From Alistipes sp. (GTDB lineage Bacteria > Bacteroidota > Bacteroidia > Bacteroidales > Rikenellaceae), in the NCBI GenBank assembly GCA_017555105.1, contig JAFZHB010000019.1, forward strand, positions 22,561 to 86,560: a stretch of DNA of 64,000 bases, given 5' to 3'. Within the stretch, counting starts at the first letter, position 1. Each line of letters starts with the position of its first letter. Below are positions 14,591 through 22,521 of this stretch, piece after piece. The notes beneath the pieces are model-generated. The model was not told where the DNA came from. It worked only from the letters and a program-made list of their open reading frames with translations, and made no database searches. The translations under genes were made by a program, and so were the position numbers.

Positions 14591-14795
14591 CCAGGATCAT
14601 TAACTCTTTTTGAGCACGCTCCAACTCTTCGGGGCGCACGACGAGCTGAACAGCTCCTCCAATCGGGTTCAGCGTGGACATATATTCGTTGCGGATGTCC
14701 ACCCAGATTTCAGCGCTTTGCAGGCGCGATTTTGCGATCTCGGCTTCGGCCAAGGAGTTGTACTCCGCCAATACAACAAAGGTCTGGTTCTGCAT
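14586..14795 (-). CDS. DUF2007 small protein
   Basis: A 69-residue cytoplasmic protein: VVLAEYNSLAEAEIAKSRLQ, then SAEIWVDIRNEY, GGAVQLVVRPEEL and a final EKELMILE-like helix. This beta-alpha-beta pattern matches DUF2007, annotated as a putative signal-transducing protein related to PII-like folds. The biochemical role is unknown. It is monocistronic, with TAACTTTA as a possible -7 element on the minus strand some 35 bp upstream, and it converges on aroE. Confidence 0.8.
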   Translation of the reverse strand: MQNQTFVVLAEYNSLAEAEIAKSRLQSAEIWVDIRNEYMSTLNPIGGAVQLVVRPEELERAQKELMILE

Positions 14796-14900
14796 AAAAC
14801 AAACAGCTTTTGAGAAAGGTGCGCTATCGCTCTATAAAGTTATAGCATTTTATTGGAAAAATACAACTCCCTTGCCACGATTTTTCACAGAAATAATGTG

Positions 14901-14908
14901 TATCTTTG
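14901..14908 (+). promoter_or_regulatory. -7 promoter element of dnaE
   Basis: TATCTTTG fits TAnnTTTG and lies 59 bp before the dnaE ATG. There is no clear TTTG 19-21 bp upstream. Confidence 0.55.
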
Positions 14909-14967
14909 TAAGGTAAATCGACCTCAAGAAACGAAACTCGAAAAGTAACCTACAGACCCCGATCACT

Positions 14968-17900
14968 ATGGCGCAATTTGTCCATCTGCATGTCCATTCG
15001 CAATACTCGATTCTCGACGGCCAGGCCTCCATTTCGCGCTTGGTCGATAAGGCGATGGCCGATGGTCAGCCGGGCATTGCACTGACCGATCACGGCAATA
15101 TGTTTGGCGTGAAGGAGTTCTTCAACTATGTGAAGAAGGCCAAGGGTAAGTGCAAGGATGGCATCAAGAGCTGCGAGGCGCGCCTTGCGGGGCTGCGCGA
15201 CGGCTCGATCGAGGTGGATGATCCGGTGGCCGAGGTGGCTCGCTGCGAAGCCGAGTTGGCTGTCTGGCAGCGCAAGGCGGCCTTCAAGCCGATCATCGGT
15301 TGCGAGGTCTATGTGGCGCGTCGTGGCGATTTGACCCTGAAGGATAAGGCGCACAAGGAGGACCAAGGCGGTTGGCACTTGATCCTGCTGGCGAAAAACG
15401 AGCAGGGTTACCACAACCTGGTCAAGATCGTCTCGAAGGCGTGGACGGAGGGTTTTTATATGCGTCCGCGTACCGACCGAAAGGAGTTGGCGAAATACCA
15501 CGAGGGACTCATCTGCTGCTCGGCGTGTCTGGGTGGTGAGGTGCCGAAGCACATCACCGAGGGCAATATGGAGGCGGCCGAGGAGACCGTACAGTGGTAC
15601 AAGAACCTCTTCGGCGAGGACTACTACCTCGAGCTGCAGCTCCACAAGGCAACGGTCGAGCGTGCCAACCATGAGGCCTACCCGTTGCAGTTGGAGGTCA
15701 ATCGCCACCTGCGTGAGCTGGGTGCCAAGTTCGGTGTACGCACGATTTGCACGAACGATGTGCACTTTGTCGATGAGGCCAATGCCGAGGCGCACGACCG
15801 CCTGATCTGCCTCTCGACGGGTAAGGACCTCGACGATCCGAAGCGTATGCTCTACTCGAAGCAGGAGTGGATGAAGACTACGGCCGAGATGGCATCGATC
15901 TTTGGGGACACGGATCCCGAGGCGATGCAGACGACGGTCGATATCTGCAACTCGGTGGAGACCTACTCGATCGACCATGCGCCGATCATGCCCGAGTTCG
16001 ACATTCCAGCCTCGTTTGGCACGGAGGCTGAGTATCGTGCGCGCTTGACGGAGGAGGATCTCTTCAACGAGTTCACGCGCGATGAGAATGGCAACGAGGT
16101 GATGAGCCGCGAGGAGGGCGAGAAGAAGATCAAGAACCTCGGCGGATACGATAAACTCTACCGCATCAAATTCGAGGCCGACTACCTGGCCCATCTGACC
16201 CGCATCGGTGCCAAGAAGCTCTACGGCGACCCCTTCTCGGAGGAGGTCGAGGAGCGTCTGAAGTTCGAGCTGCACATCATGAAGACGATGGGTTTCCCGG
16301 GCTACTTCCTCATCGTGCAGGACTTTATCCGTGCTGCGCGCGAGGAGCTCGATGTCTCGGTAGGTCCGGGTCGTGGTTCGGCCGCAGGTTCGGCCGTGGC
16401 CTACTGTCTGGGTATTACGCAGATCGACCCGATTCGCTACGACCTGCTGTTTGAGCGATTCCTGAATCCCGACCGTATCTCACTTCCCGATATCGATGTC
16501 GACTTCGATGATGATGGTCGAGGTCGCGTCTTGAACTGGGTGACGCAGAAGTATGGCAAGGAGAAGGTGGCGCACATCATCACCTACGGTACGATGGCCA
16601 CGAAGCTCGCCATCAAGGATGTGGCGCGTGTGCAGAAGCTGCCCCTCTCCGAGTCGGATCGCCTTTGCAAGCTCGTGCCGGAGAAGACCCCCGAGGGAAA
16701 ACGCGTGAAGGACTTGGGTCACGCCATCTCGCTCGTCCCCGATTTGAAGGCGGCCGAGGAGTCGGAGGATCCGATCATGCACGATACGATCCGCTACGCC
16801 AAGATGCTCGAGGGCAATGTGCGCAATACGGGTGTTCACGCCTGTGGTACGATCATCTGCCGCGATGACATCACGGATTGGGTGCCGGTATCTACGGCCG
16901 ACGATAAGGATACGGGCGAGAAGATGCTCGTGACGCAGTATGAGGGTTCGGTGATCGAGGATACGGGTCTGATCAAGATGGACTTCCTCGGTCTGAAGAC
17001 GCTCTCGATTCTGCGCGACGCCGTGGCCAATGTGCGCCAGACGAAGGGCATCGAGGTGGATATCGACGACTTCTCGATCATCGAAGATAGAAAAACCTAT
17101 AAACTCTACTGCGAAGGCCGCACGGTCGGCACTTTCCAGTTCGAGTCCCCGGGTATGCAGAAGTACTTGCGCGAGTTGCAGCCCTCGACCTTCGAGGACC
17201 TGATCGCCATGAACGCCCTCTACCGCCCGGGCCCGATGGATAACATCCCCGACTTCATTGCCCGTAAACATGGCCGCAGCCCGATCGTCTATGACATCCC
17301 CGTCATGGAGCGTTATCTGAAGGATACCTACGGCATTACGGTTTACCAGGAGCAGGTGATGTTGCTCTCGCGTCTGTTGGCTAACTTCACGCGCGGCGAG
17401 TCCGATACGCTGCGTAAGGCCATGGGTAAGAAGCTCAAGGATAAGCTGGATGCCCTGAAGCCGAAGTTCATTGCCGGTGGTCAGTCCAATGGCCACGATC
17501 CGGAGGTGCTCGAAAAGATCTGGGGCGAGTGGGAGAAGTTCGCTTCGTACGCCTTCAACAAGTCGCACGCCACCTGCTACTCGTGGGTTGCTTTCCAGAC
17601 GGCTTACCTCAAGGCGCACTACCCCTCGGAGTTTATGGCGGCGGTGTTGAGCCGAAACCTGGCCAATGTAGGTCAGTTGACGATCTACATGAACGAGTGT
17701 AAGCGCATGGGTATCAATGTGCTTGGTTCGGATGTGAACGAGTCTATGAAGACCTTCTCGGCTACGCGTAAGGGCGACATTCGCTTTGGTCTGGCCGCCA
17801 TCAAGGGTGTTGGCGAGGCTGCTGCCGAGAGCATCATCGCCGAGCGTGAGCAGCACGGCCCCTACAAGGATATCTACGACTTCTTCGAGCGTGTGAACTA

Positions 17901-18807
17901 CTCGGTGGTGAACCGTAAGTGTATTGAGAATATGGCCTATGCGGGCTCCTTCTCGGGCTTGATCGACTTCCACCGCAGCAAGTTCTTTGCTGCCGATCAG
18001 CGCGATACGCAGGGGATGACCTTCCTCGAGCAGTTGATTCGCTATGGCCAGCGCTACCAGGCCGAGAAGAGCAATGCCCAGCAGAGCCTCTTTGGTGGTG
18101 GCGGCGTGGTCGATATTCAGCGACCGACGACCCCCGTGGCCTTCGATTGGACGCAGCTCGAGACGCTGAACAAGGAGCGTGAGATGATGGGTCTCTACCT
18201 GACGGCACACCCGCTCGACGAGTTCAAGCTCGTGATCGACAACTTCTGCAAGACGCAGCTCTCGGAGCTGGAGAACCTCGAGCCGCTGCGTGGCCAGGAT
18301 ATTGCTGTGGCGGGTTTGGTGGTCAGCGTGCAGAACCTGACGACGAAGACGGGTAAGAACTTCGGTCGCTTTAAGCTCGAGGATTACAACTCGACCCACG
18401 AATTCAGCCTCTTTGGCAAGGAGTATGAGAACTTCCGCAAATACCTCTTCGAGGGCTACTACCTGATGGTGCGTGGTAAGGTGCAACCCCGCCCCTACCG
18501 TAAGGAGGGTGAACCCGAGCAGTTGGAGTTCCGCATCGGCTCGATGATGCAGCTGCAGGAGGTGCGTGATACGATGATCCGCGAGCTGCAGATCTGGTTG
18601 CCGATCCACGAACTCACGGAGCAGTTTATCAAGGAGTTTGTCCCGGTGGTCAAGCGCTCGAAGGGTAAAACGCAGCTGCGTGTGCAGCTCTACGATCCGC
18701 AGGAGCAGGTGCAGTTGCGCCTCTTCTCGAAGAAGTATCGCGTGGAGCTGACGCAGGAGTTGATCGACTACCTCAATGAGAACGAACTGAAATATACAAT
18801 ATCATAA
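14968..18807 (+). CDS. dnaE: DNA polymerase III alpha subunit
   Basis: The 1279-residue replicative polymerase of the DnaE class. The N-terminal PHP domain shows FVHLHVHSQYSILDG and ALTDHGNMFG, retaining His/Asp residues of the metal site. The polymerase core has GPGRGSAAGS near residue 465 and the catalytic PDIDVDFDDDGR near 510. A helix-hairpin-helix region (IKGVGEAAAESI) and an OB domain (IAVAGLVVSVQNLTTKTGK) follow, then a C-terminal tail for clamp and tau contacts. Length is normal for Bacteroidetes, which carry an insert in the PHP domain. trxA follows after 23 nt. Confidence 0.97.
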   Translation: MAQFVHLHVHSQYSILDGQASISRLVDKAMADGQPGIALTDHGNMFGVKEFFNYVKKAKGKCKDGIKSCEARLAGLRDGSIEVDDPVAEVARCEAELAVWQRKAAFKPIIGCEVYVARRGDLTLKDKAHKEDQGGWHLILLAKNEQGYHNLVKIVSKAWTEGFYMRPRTDRKELAKYHEGLICCSACLGGEVPKHITEGNMEAAEETVQWYKNLFGEDYYLELQLHKATVERANHEAYPLQLEVNRHLRELGAKFGVRTICTNDVHFVDEANAEAHDRLICLSTGKDLDDPKRMLYSKQEWMKTTAEMASIFGDTDPEAMQTTVDICNSVETYSIDHAPIMPEFDIPASFGTEAEYRARLTEEDLFNEFTRDENGNEVMSREEGEKKIKNLGGYDKLYRIKFEADYLAHLTRIGAKKLYGDPFSEEVEERLKFELHIMKTMGFPGYFLIVQDFIRAAREELDVSVGPGRGSAAGSAVAYCLGITQIDPIRYDLLFERFLNPDRISLPDIDVDFDDDGRGRVLNWVTQKYGKEKVAHIITYGTMATKLAIKDVARVQKLPLSESDRLCKLVPEKTPEGKRVKDLGHAISLVPDLKAAEESEDPIMHDTIRYAKMLEGNVRNTGVHACGTIICRDDITDWVPVSTADDKDTGEKMLVTQYEGSVIEDTGLIKMDFLGLKTLSILRDAVANVRQTKGIEVDIDDFSIIEDRKTYKLYCEGRTVGTFQFESPGMQKYLRELQPSTFEDLIAMNALYRPGPMDNIPDFIARKHGRSPIVYDIPVMERYLKDTYGITVYQEQVMLLSRLLANFTRGESDTLRKAMGKKLKDKLDALKPKFIAGGQSNGHDPEVLEKIWGEWEKFASYAFNKSHATCYSWVAFQTAYLKAHYPSEFMAAVLSRNLANVGQLTIYMNECKRMGINVLGSDVNESMKTFSATRKGDIRFGLAAIKGVGEAAAESIIAEREQHGPYKDIYDFFERVNYSVVNRKCIENMAYAGSFSGLIDFHRSKFFAADQRDTQGMTFLEQLIRYGQRYQAEKSNAQQSLFGGGGVVDIQRPTTPVAFDWTQLETLNKEREMMGLYLTAHPLDEFKLVIDNFCKTQLSELENLEPLRGQDIAVAGLVVSVQNLTTKTGKNFGRFKLEDYNSTHEFSLFGKEYENFRKYLFEGYYLMVRGKVQPRPYRKEGEPEQLEFRIGSMMQLQEVRDTMIRELQIWLPIHELTEQFIKEFVPVVKRSKGKTQLRVQLYDPQEQVQLRLFSKKYRVELTQELIDYLNENELKYTIS

Positions 18808-18830
18808 ACCAATTAAAAAACAACACAACT

Positions 18831-19139
18831 ATGGAGATTAACAAGACTAACATCGACGCGTTGCTGGCAGGTGATCAGCCCGTTGTAATCGATTTCTGGG
18901 CAGAGTGGTGCGGTCCTTGCCGCGCAATCGCTCCCTATGTAGAGGAGTTGGCTGCCGAGTATGAGGGCAAGGTTGTTATCGGCAAGTGCGATGTCGAGGA
19001 GAACGACGAGATCACGATGAAGTATGGCGTGCGCAACATCCCGACGATCCTCTTCATCAAGAACGGTGAGGTGGTTGACAAGCAGGTCGGCGGTTGCTCG
19101 AAGAGCGCTCTGGAGGAGAAAATCGCAAAATTGCTCTAA
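18831..19139 (+). CDS. trxA: Thioredoxin
   Basis: The 102-residue cytoplasmic disulfide reductase has the classical WCGPC active site at residues 26-30, preceded by VVIDFWAE and followed by the cis-Pro region NIPTILFI. It keeps protein thiols reduced using thioredoxin reductase, which is not in this window. No signal peptide is present. It sits between dnaE and the epimerase gene, only 3 nt from the latter, so the three are likely cotranscribed. Confidence 0.96.
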   Translation: MEINKTNIDALLAGDQPVVIDFWAEWCGPCRAIAPYVEELAAEYEGKVVIGKCDVEENDEITMKYGVRNIPTILFIKNGEVVDKQVGGCSKSALEEKIAKLL

Positions 19140-19142
19140 GCC

Positions 19143-20135
19143 ATGATTCGCTGCATTGATTGGAACGGCATGCAGGCTGTCGAGTTCTCGAAGGGGGACT
19201 ATGTGGCGCTGTTGATCCCGTCGGTGGGTGCCAACCTGGTGCGCCTGGCCAACACGAAGCTGGGTGTGGAGATCCTCCGCACGCCTACGGCTGAGGAGGT
19301 GGAGACCTTCAAGACGCGTCCGCAGATCTTCGGTCTGCCGCTCTTGTTCCCGCCCAACCGCATCGAGGATGGTCGTTACACCTTCGAGGGTCGTACCTAC
19401 CAGTACCCCATCACGATCGAGAAGGAGCAGAACTACCACCACGGCATCATCAAGGGCGAGCCCTTCGTGGTGTCGAAGGCCAAGGAGGATGACAAGTCGG
19501 TGACGATCGAGTGCCGCTACTATTCGAATGCGGCGAACGATGCCATCTACCGCGACTTCCCGCACGAGTTTAAGTGCAAGATCGTCTACAAGCTCTCGCA
19601 GGAGGGTTTGGAGCAGGAGGTGATCTTCGGCAACAAGAGCAAGGAGAATATGCCCGTTGGCGTAGGTTTCCATACGCCGATGCTGATCCCCTTTGCCGGT
19701 GGCGAGGGTAAGGAGTACCTGATGCGTGTTGCTGTGGGTGAGCAGGTGGAGCTGAGCCCCCGCAACCTCCCCACGGGTAAGACGCTGCCGCTGACGGAGC
19801 AGTTTGCCAAGCTGCGCGAGGGCGGTCTGCAGACGACCGATTGCGAGGCGATCGAGGCCGGTTTCACGCTGCGTGAGATCGAGGTCGACGGCAAGCCCTA
19901 CCGCGGTGCTGTCGTAGAGCATACGCCGAGCGGTGTGCGCACCTTCTACGAGGTGGATGAGCAGACGACCTACTGGACGATCTGGAACAACGGAGGTCAG
20001 GTCAACTACTGCTGCCCCGAGCCGCAGTCGTGGATCACGAATGCCCCCAACGCTGCTGATCCGAAGGCCGCAGGCTTCGTCTTCGTAGCCCCGGGTGAGA
20101 AGTGGCGTGCTGTCTATAAGATGTATGCCAAATAA
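19143..20135 (+). CDS. Aldose 1-epimerase family protein
   Basis: The 330-residue protein belongs to the galactose mutarotase-like superfamily. GLPLLFPPNRIEDGRYTFEG (about 60-85), NYHHGII near 100, VGFHTPMLIPF near 178 and the late Glu-containing CCPEPQSWITNAPNA correspond to the sugar-binding Arg, the His residues and the catalytic Glu of mutarotases. It probably interconverts alpha and beta anomers of a hexose or sugar phosphate. The substrate is not determined by the sequence. It begins 3 nt after trxA and is closed by a terminator. Confidence 0.85.
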   Translation: MIRCIDWNGMQAVEFSKGDYVALLIPSVGANLVRLANTKLGVEILRTPTAEEVETFKTRPQIFGLPLLFPPNRIEDGRYTFEGRTYQYPITIEKEQNYHHGIIKGEPFVVSKAKEDDKSVTIECRYYSNAANDAIYRDFPHEFKCKIVYKLSQEGLEQEVIFGNKSKENMPVGVGFHTPMLIPFAGGEGKEYLMRVAVGEQVELSPRNLPTGKTLPLTEQFAKLREGGLQTTDCEAIEAGFTLREIEVDGKPYRGAVVEHTPSGVRTFYEVDEQTTYWTIWNNGGQVNYCCPEPQSWITNAPNAADPKAAGFVFVAPGEKWRAVYKMYAK

Positions 20136-20171
20136 TTGGTCGACCGATCGAACCAATCGCATTTGATGGTC

Positions 20172-20212
20172 GAGGGAGTGTACAAAATTGCACACTCCCT
20201 CTGCTTTTTTTT
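20172..20212 (+). terminator. Terminator after the epimerase gene
   Basis: GAGGGAGTGT (20172-20181) pairs perfectly with ACACTCCCTC (20192-20201), followed by TGC and eight T. Confidence 0.9.
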
Positions 20213-20224
20213 GAAAATTATTTC

Positions 20225-20232
20225 TAATTTTG
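20225..20232 (+). promoter_or_regulatory. -7 element of the small secreted-protein cluster
   Basis: TAATTTTG fits TAnnTTTG and lies 35 bp upstream of ATG 20268, right behind the terminator whose T-run occupies the -33 region. Confidence 0.55.
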
Positions 20233-20267
20233 TAAAAGAATGTTCCCTAAATAAACTATTGACAACA

Positions 20268-20675
20268 ATGAAGCGACTTCTTTTACTCTGTTTTGCGTGC
20301 GCAATTGCCTGCGTAGCTTCGGCACAAAACATCATCACCTACACAAATACGAAACAAGTCGTAAATGGCGTAGAACACGAAGGCAACTACAGCCAACTGC
20401 AGATCGTTTTTGACGGCAACAAGCTCAAACTCCCGCAATATTCAAGTCTGACCTATCTCTACGACCATCAAGAGAACGGATGGTCGATCTACTACTACGC
20501 TGTGTGGAACAATTGGGGTGGTCAATGGCAACTGTTTAAAAACGACTGGTATGCTGTATCTCCGGATAGACAAACACTCAACAAGGGTGGACGGGCTGTA
20601 AATGGCGGTGCCCTCATAGTGAATGTATATAAGGAAGGCGTACAGCACAAGAGCATCGGTCCGATGTATGAGTAA
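20268..20675 (+). CDS. Small secreted protein, paralogue 1
   Basis: The 135-residue protein has a signal peptide (MKRLLLLCFACAIACVASA) and a mature beta-rich, Tyr/Trp-rich domain: TYTNTK, YLYDHQENGWSIYYYAVW, WYAVSPDRQT and the end HKSIGPMYE. I do not recognise a family. The frame extends upstream to 20136, but ATG 20268 starts the signal peptide and fits the promoter at 20225. It is tandem to a close paralogue 29 nt downstream. The cluster is noticeably poorer in GC than its neighbours, which hints at recent acquisition. Confidence 0.75.
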   Translation: MKRLLLLCFACAIACVASAQNIITYTNTKQVVNGVEHEGNYSQLQIVFDGNKLKLPQYSSLTYLYDHQENGWSIYYYAVWNNWGGQWQLFKNDWYAVSPDRQTLNKGGRAVNGGALIVNVYKEGVQHKSIGPMYE

Positions 20676-20704
20676 AACAAAATAGTTCTGACCAAATTGA
20701 TCTT

Positions 20705-21124
20705 ATGAAACGATTTCTTTTATCCCTCTTTGCGTGCGCAATTGCCTGCGTAGCTTCGGCACAAAACATCCTCACCTACACGAATACCAAGGATATCAAG
20801 TACGGTGCGGAGTATGAGGGTAACTACAAGCAGATGCAAGTCTCTTTCAATGGGAACCAAATGTTGTATTATCCTATTGGGACACAGCTACCCCCAAGTA
20901 CCTATCTTTACGACCATCAAGAGAATGGTTGGTCGGTCTATTACTATGCTATATGGATTCAGGATAACTACAACAGAGGGTGGCGCGTCATGAAAGGTAG
21001 TTGGTATGCAGTCTCTCCGGATCGGCAAACAATCAATCAAGGTGTTCAGTATTCGGATGTGTATGTCGTTCATGTCTACAAACTAGGCACGCAGCACAAG
21101 AGCATCGGCCCAATGTATGAATAA
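20705..21124 (+). CDS. Small secreted protein, paralogue 2
   Basis: The 139-residue protein is a tandem duplicate of the preceding gene. The signal peptides are nearly identical, and both share TYTNTK, YLYDHQENGWS(V/I)YYYA, SWYAVSPDRQT and HKSIGPMYE. Differences concentrate in the middle of the mature domain. No Cys remain in the mature part. It is presumably periplasmic or surface-exposed, with unknown function. It lies 29 nt after paralogue 1 and 12 nt before the Cys-motif protein gene, so the three form one transcript. Confidence 0.75.
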   Translation: MKRFLLSLFACAIACVASAQNILTYTNTKDIKYGAEYEGNYKQMQVSFNGNQMLYYPIGTQLPPSTYLYDHQENGWSVYYYAIWIQDNYNRGWRVMKGSWYAVSPDRQTINQGVQYSDVYVVHVYKLGTQHKSIGPMYE

Positions 21125-21136
21125 AACCGGAAAATT

Positions 21137-21763
21137 ATGGTTTGGCGAGTTTTAATCATCGTATTGTTGGCGTTGTGCCAAACATCGTTCGCGTATGCGC
21201 AAAAGCGCGTAGAGTATTATGTGCACACTAAGACCTACTATAAGAACGGAACGGTCGCAACCGAACCGGGTACCAGCGGCCAATTCATTACACGCAATGG
21301 ACAGGTGTGCTACGACTCGAATCGGGATGGGTTCAGTGTCGATAACGGCAGTTTGCAACTGAAGATCCAACAAGGAAGCACCTCCAAATATGTGGGCAGT
21401 TGCTACTACAAAGGGGAGTGCTCGTACACCTTCTACGACGACCGAGGCGTGCTCAACATCGAAGATATTTTGGGCAATGTCTATGTCTATAAGCGCCAAA
21501 CGCCCGCGGCGCATATCACCACCAGTTCGTTGATCAAGGAGCGCCCCAAGAGCGAGGTGGTCATCGTCAATCCGACGACAACTACGCCCTCCCAAAAGAT
21601 TGTTTCTTGCGGTGTATGCCACGAAACGGGCAAGTGTAGCTCTTGTTACGGCAAGGGCATCTCACCCCACCACGCCCCGGGTATCATTGTCCAATGTGGC
21701 GCGTGCGGAGGCACCGGCAAATGCACTACTTGTAAAGGAACGGGACACTACCAACTCTATTAA
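21137..21763 (+). CDS. Secreted protein with DnaJ-like CxxCxGxG zinc-finger tail
   Basis: The 208-residue protein has a signal peptide (MVWRVLIIVLLALCQTSFAYA). Its N-terminal beta-rich domain has motifs reminiscent of the two upstream proteins (VHTKTYYKNG, ending NVYVYKR). After a Ser/Thr/Pro linker, residues about 150-208 carry CGVCHETGKCSSCYGKG and CGACGGTGKCTTCKGTGHY, the CxxCxGxG repeats of the DnaJ central zinc domain. Similar tails occur in exported Bacteroidetes proteins of unknown function. It is the last gene of the cluster and is followed by a terminator. Confidence 0.75.
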   Translation: MVWRVLIIVLLALCQTSFAYAQKRVEYYVHTKTYYKNGTVATEPGTSGQFITRNGQVCYDSNRDGFSVDNGSLQLKIQQGSTSKYVGSCYYKGECSYTFYDDRGVLNIEDILGNVYVYKRQTPAAHITTSSLIKERPKSEVVIVNPTTTTPSQKIVSCGVCHETGKCSSCYGKGISPHHAPGIIVQCGACGGTGKCTTCKGTGHYQLY

Positions 21764-21771
21764 CGAAAAAA

Positions 21772-21799
21772 CCTGTCCGACAATTCGGGCAGGCTTTTT
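21772..21799 (+). terminator. Terminator after the secreted-protein cluster
   Basis: CCTGTCCGA pairs with TTCGGGCAGG around a short loop, followed by CTTTTTG. Confidence 0.8.
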
Positions 21800-21847
21800 G
21801 CTGCTTAGGGCGGTTTGGGCACTTTTTAATTCCCCTAATTTTGAATG

Positions 21848-22366
21848 CTAAAAGTGCTCTACAAACACCGTCTCGCCGAGGGGCTTGCGCATCGTGTCGT
21901 GGCGTTCGGGCGAAGCGGGCTCACCTGCGCCGTGGCCTACGAGCAGGATATTTACCGGCTCAAGGTGATCGGGCAGACCGAACTCACTGCGTACCACCTC
22001 GGGCTTGAACATACAGATCCAGAGCGTATCCAGACCCAGCGCCGTGGCAGCCAGCATCATATGGTCGGTGACGATCGAAGTGTCGATGTCGCCGATCTGC
22101 TTGCCGTCGTATTTGCGCGTCCAGGCGGTGTTGGTATCGGCGCATACGATGATGGCCAACGGAGCACCGAAGTCGCGGGTGCAACGCGCCAGGCGCGCCA
22201 TACCCTCCTCCGACTCCACGACCAGGAGTCGCTGTGGCTGGAAATTGCACCCCGTGGGGGCTACTCTACCCGCCTCCAAGATCTGCTCCAGCTCTTCGCG
22301 GGTCACTTTCTCTGCCGTGTAGCTGCGGCAGGCGTATCGTTTCTTTACCAGACTCAAAAAATCCAT
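21848..22366 (-). CDS. Nitroreductase family protein
   Basis: The 172-residue FMN-dependent oxidoreductase has KKRYACRSYTAEKVTREELE (the conserved RRS/RSY FMN-phosphate contact), RVAPTGCNFQPQRLLVV near residue 34 and a late DHMMLAATALGLDTLWIC helix, all typical of the nitroreductase fold. It uses NAD(P)H to reduce quinones or nitro compounds; the physiological substrate is unknown. It is shorter than NfsB-type enzymes and like the small nitroreductases of anaerobes. The gene is transcribed divergently from htpG, with TATATTTG on the minus strand about 30 bp upstream of its ATG. Confidence 0.88.
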   Translation of the reverse strand: MDFLSLVKKRYACRSYTAEKVTREELEQILEAGRVAPTGCNFQPQRLLVVESEEGMARLARCTRDFGAPLAIIVCADTNTAWTRKYDGKQIGDIDTSIVTDHMMLAATALGLDTLWICMFKPEVVRSEFGLPDHLEPVNILLVGHGAGEPASPERHDTMRKPLGETVFVEHF

Positions 22367-22457
22367 CGTCTTCTAATTTTCAGTTAACAAGAACAAATAT
22401 AGTGCAAATTTGTGACTTTGTCATACTCCGACCGACAGAATGGCAGAAAATTCGTGC

Positions 22458-22472
22458 TGGCACACCGTTTGA
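22458..22472 (+). promoter_or_regulatory. Candidate sigma-54-type promoter of htpG
   Basis: TGGCAC, five bases and TTGA place GG at -25/-24 and GA at -13/-12, one base from the sigma-54 consensus TGGCAC-N5-TTGC. No TAnnTTTG lies at a usual distance from the htpG start, and a TGTC...GACA inverted pair (about 22420-22438) lies upstream. This is tentative. Confidence 0.35.
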
Positions 22473-22521
22473 TATAGATAGCGTATCAAACAGCAAACAA
22501 CAAAAAAACAAGATAAGCACT

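Noticed and set aside
16480-18609. 709-codon open frame antisense to dnaE
   Set aside because: Shadow of the highly biased dnaE codons, with Leu/His/Arg-rich low-information sequence and no start signals.
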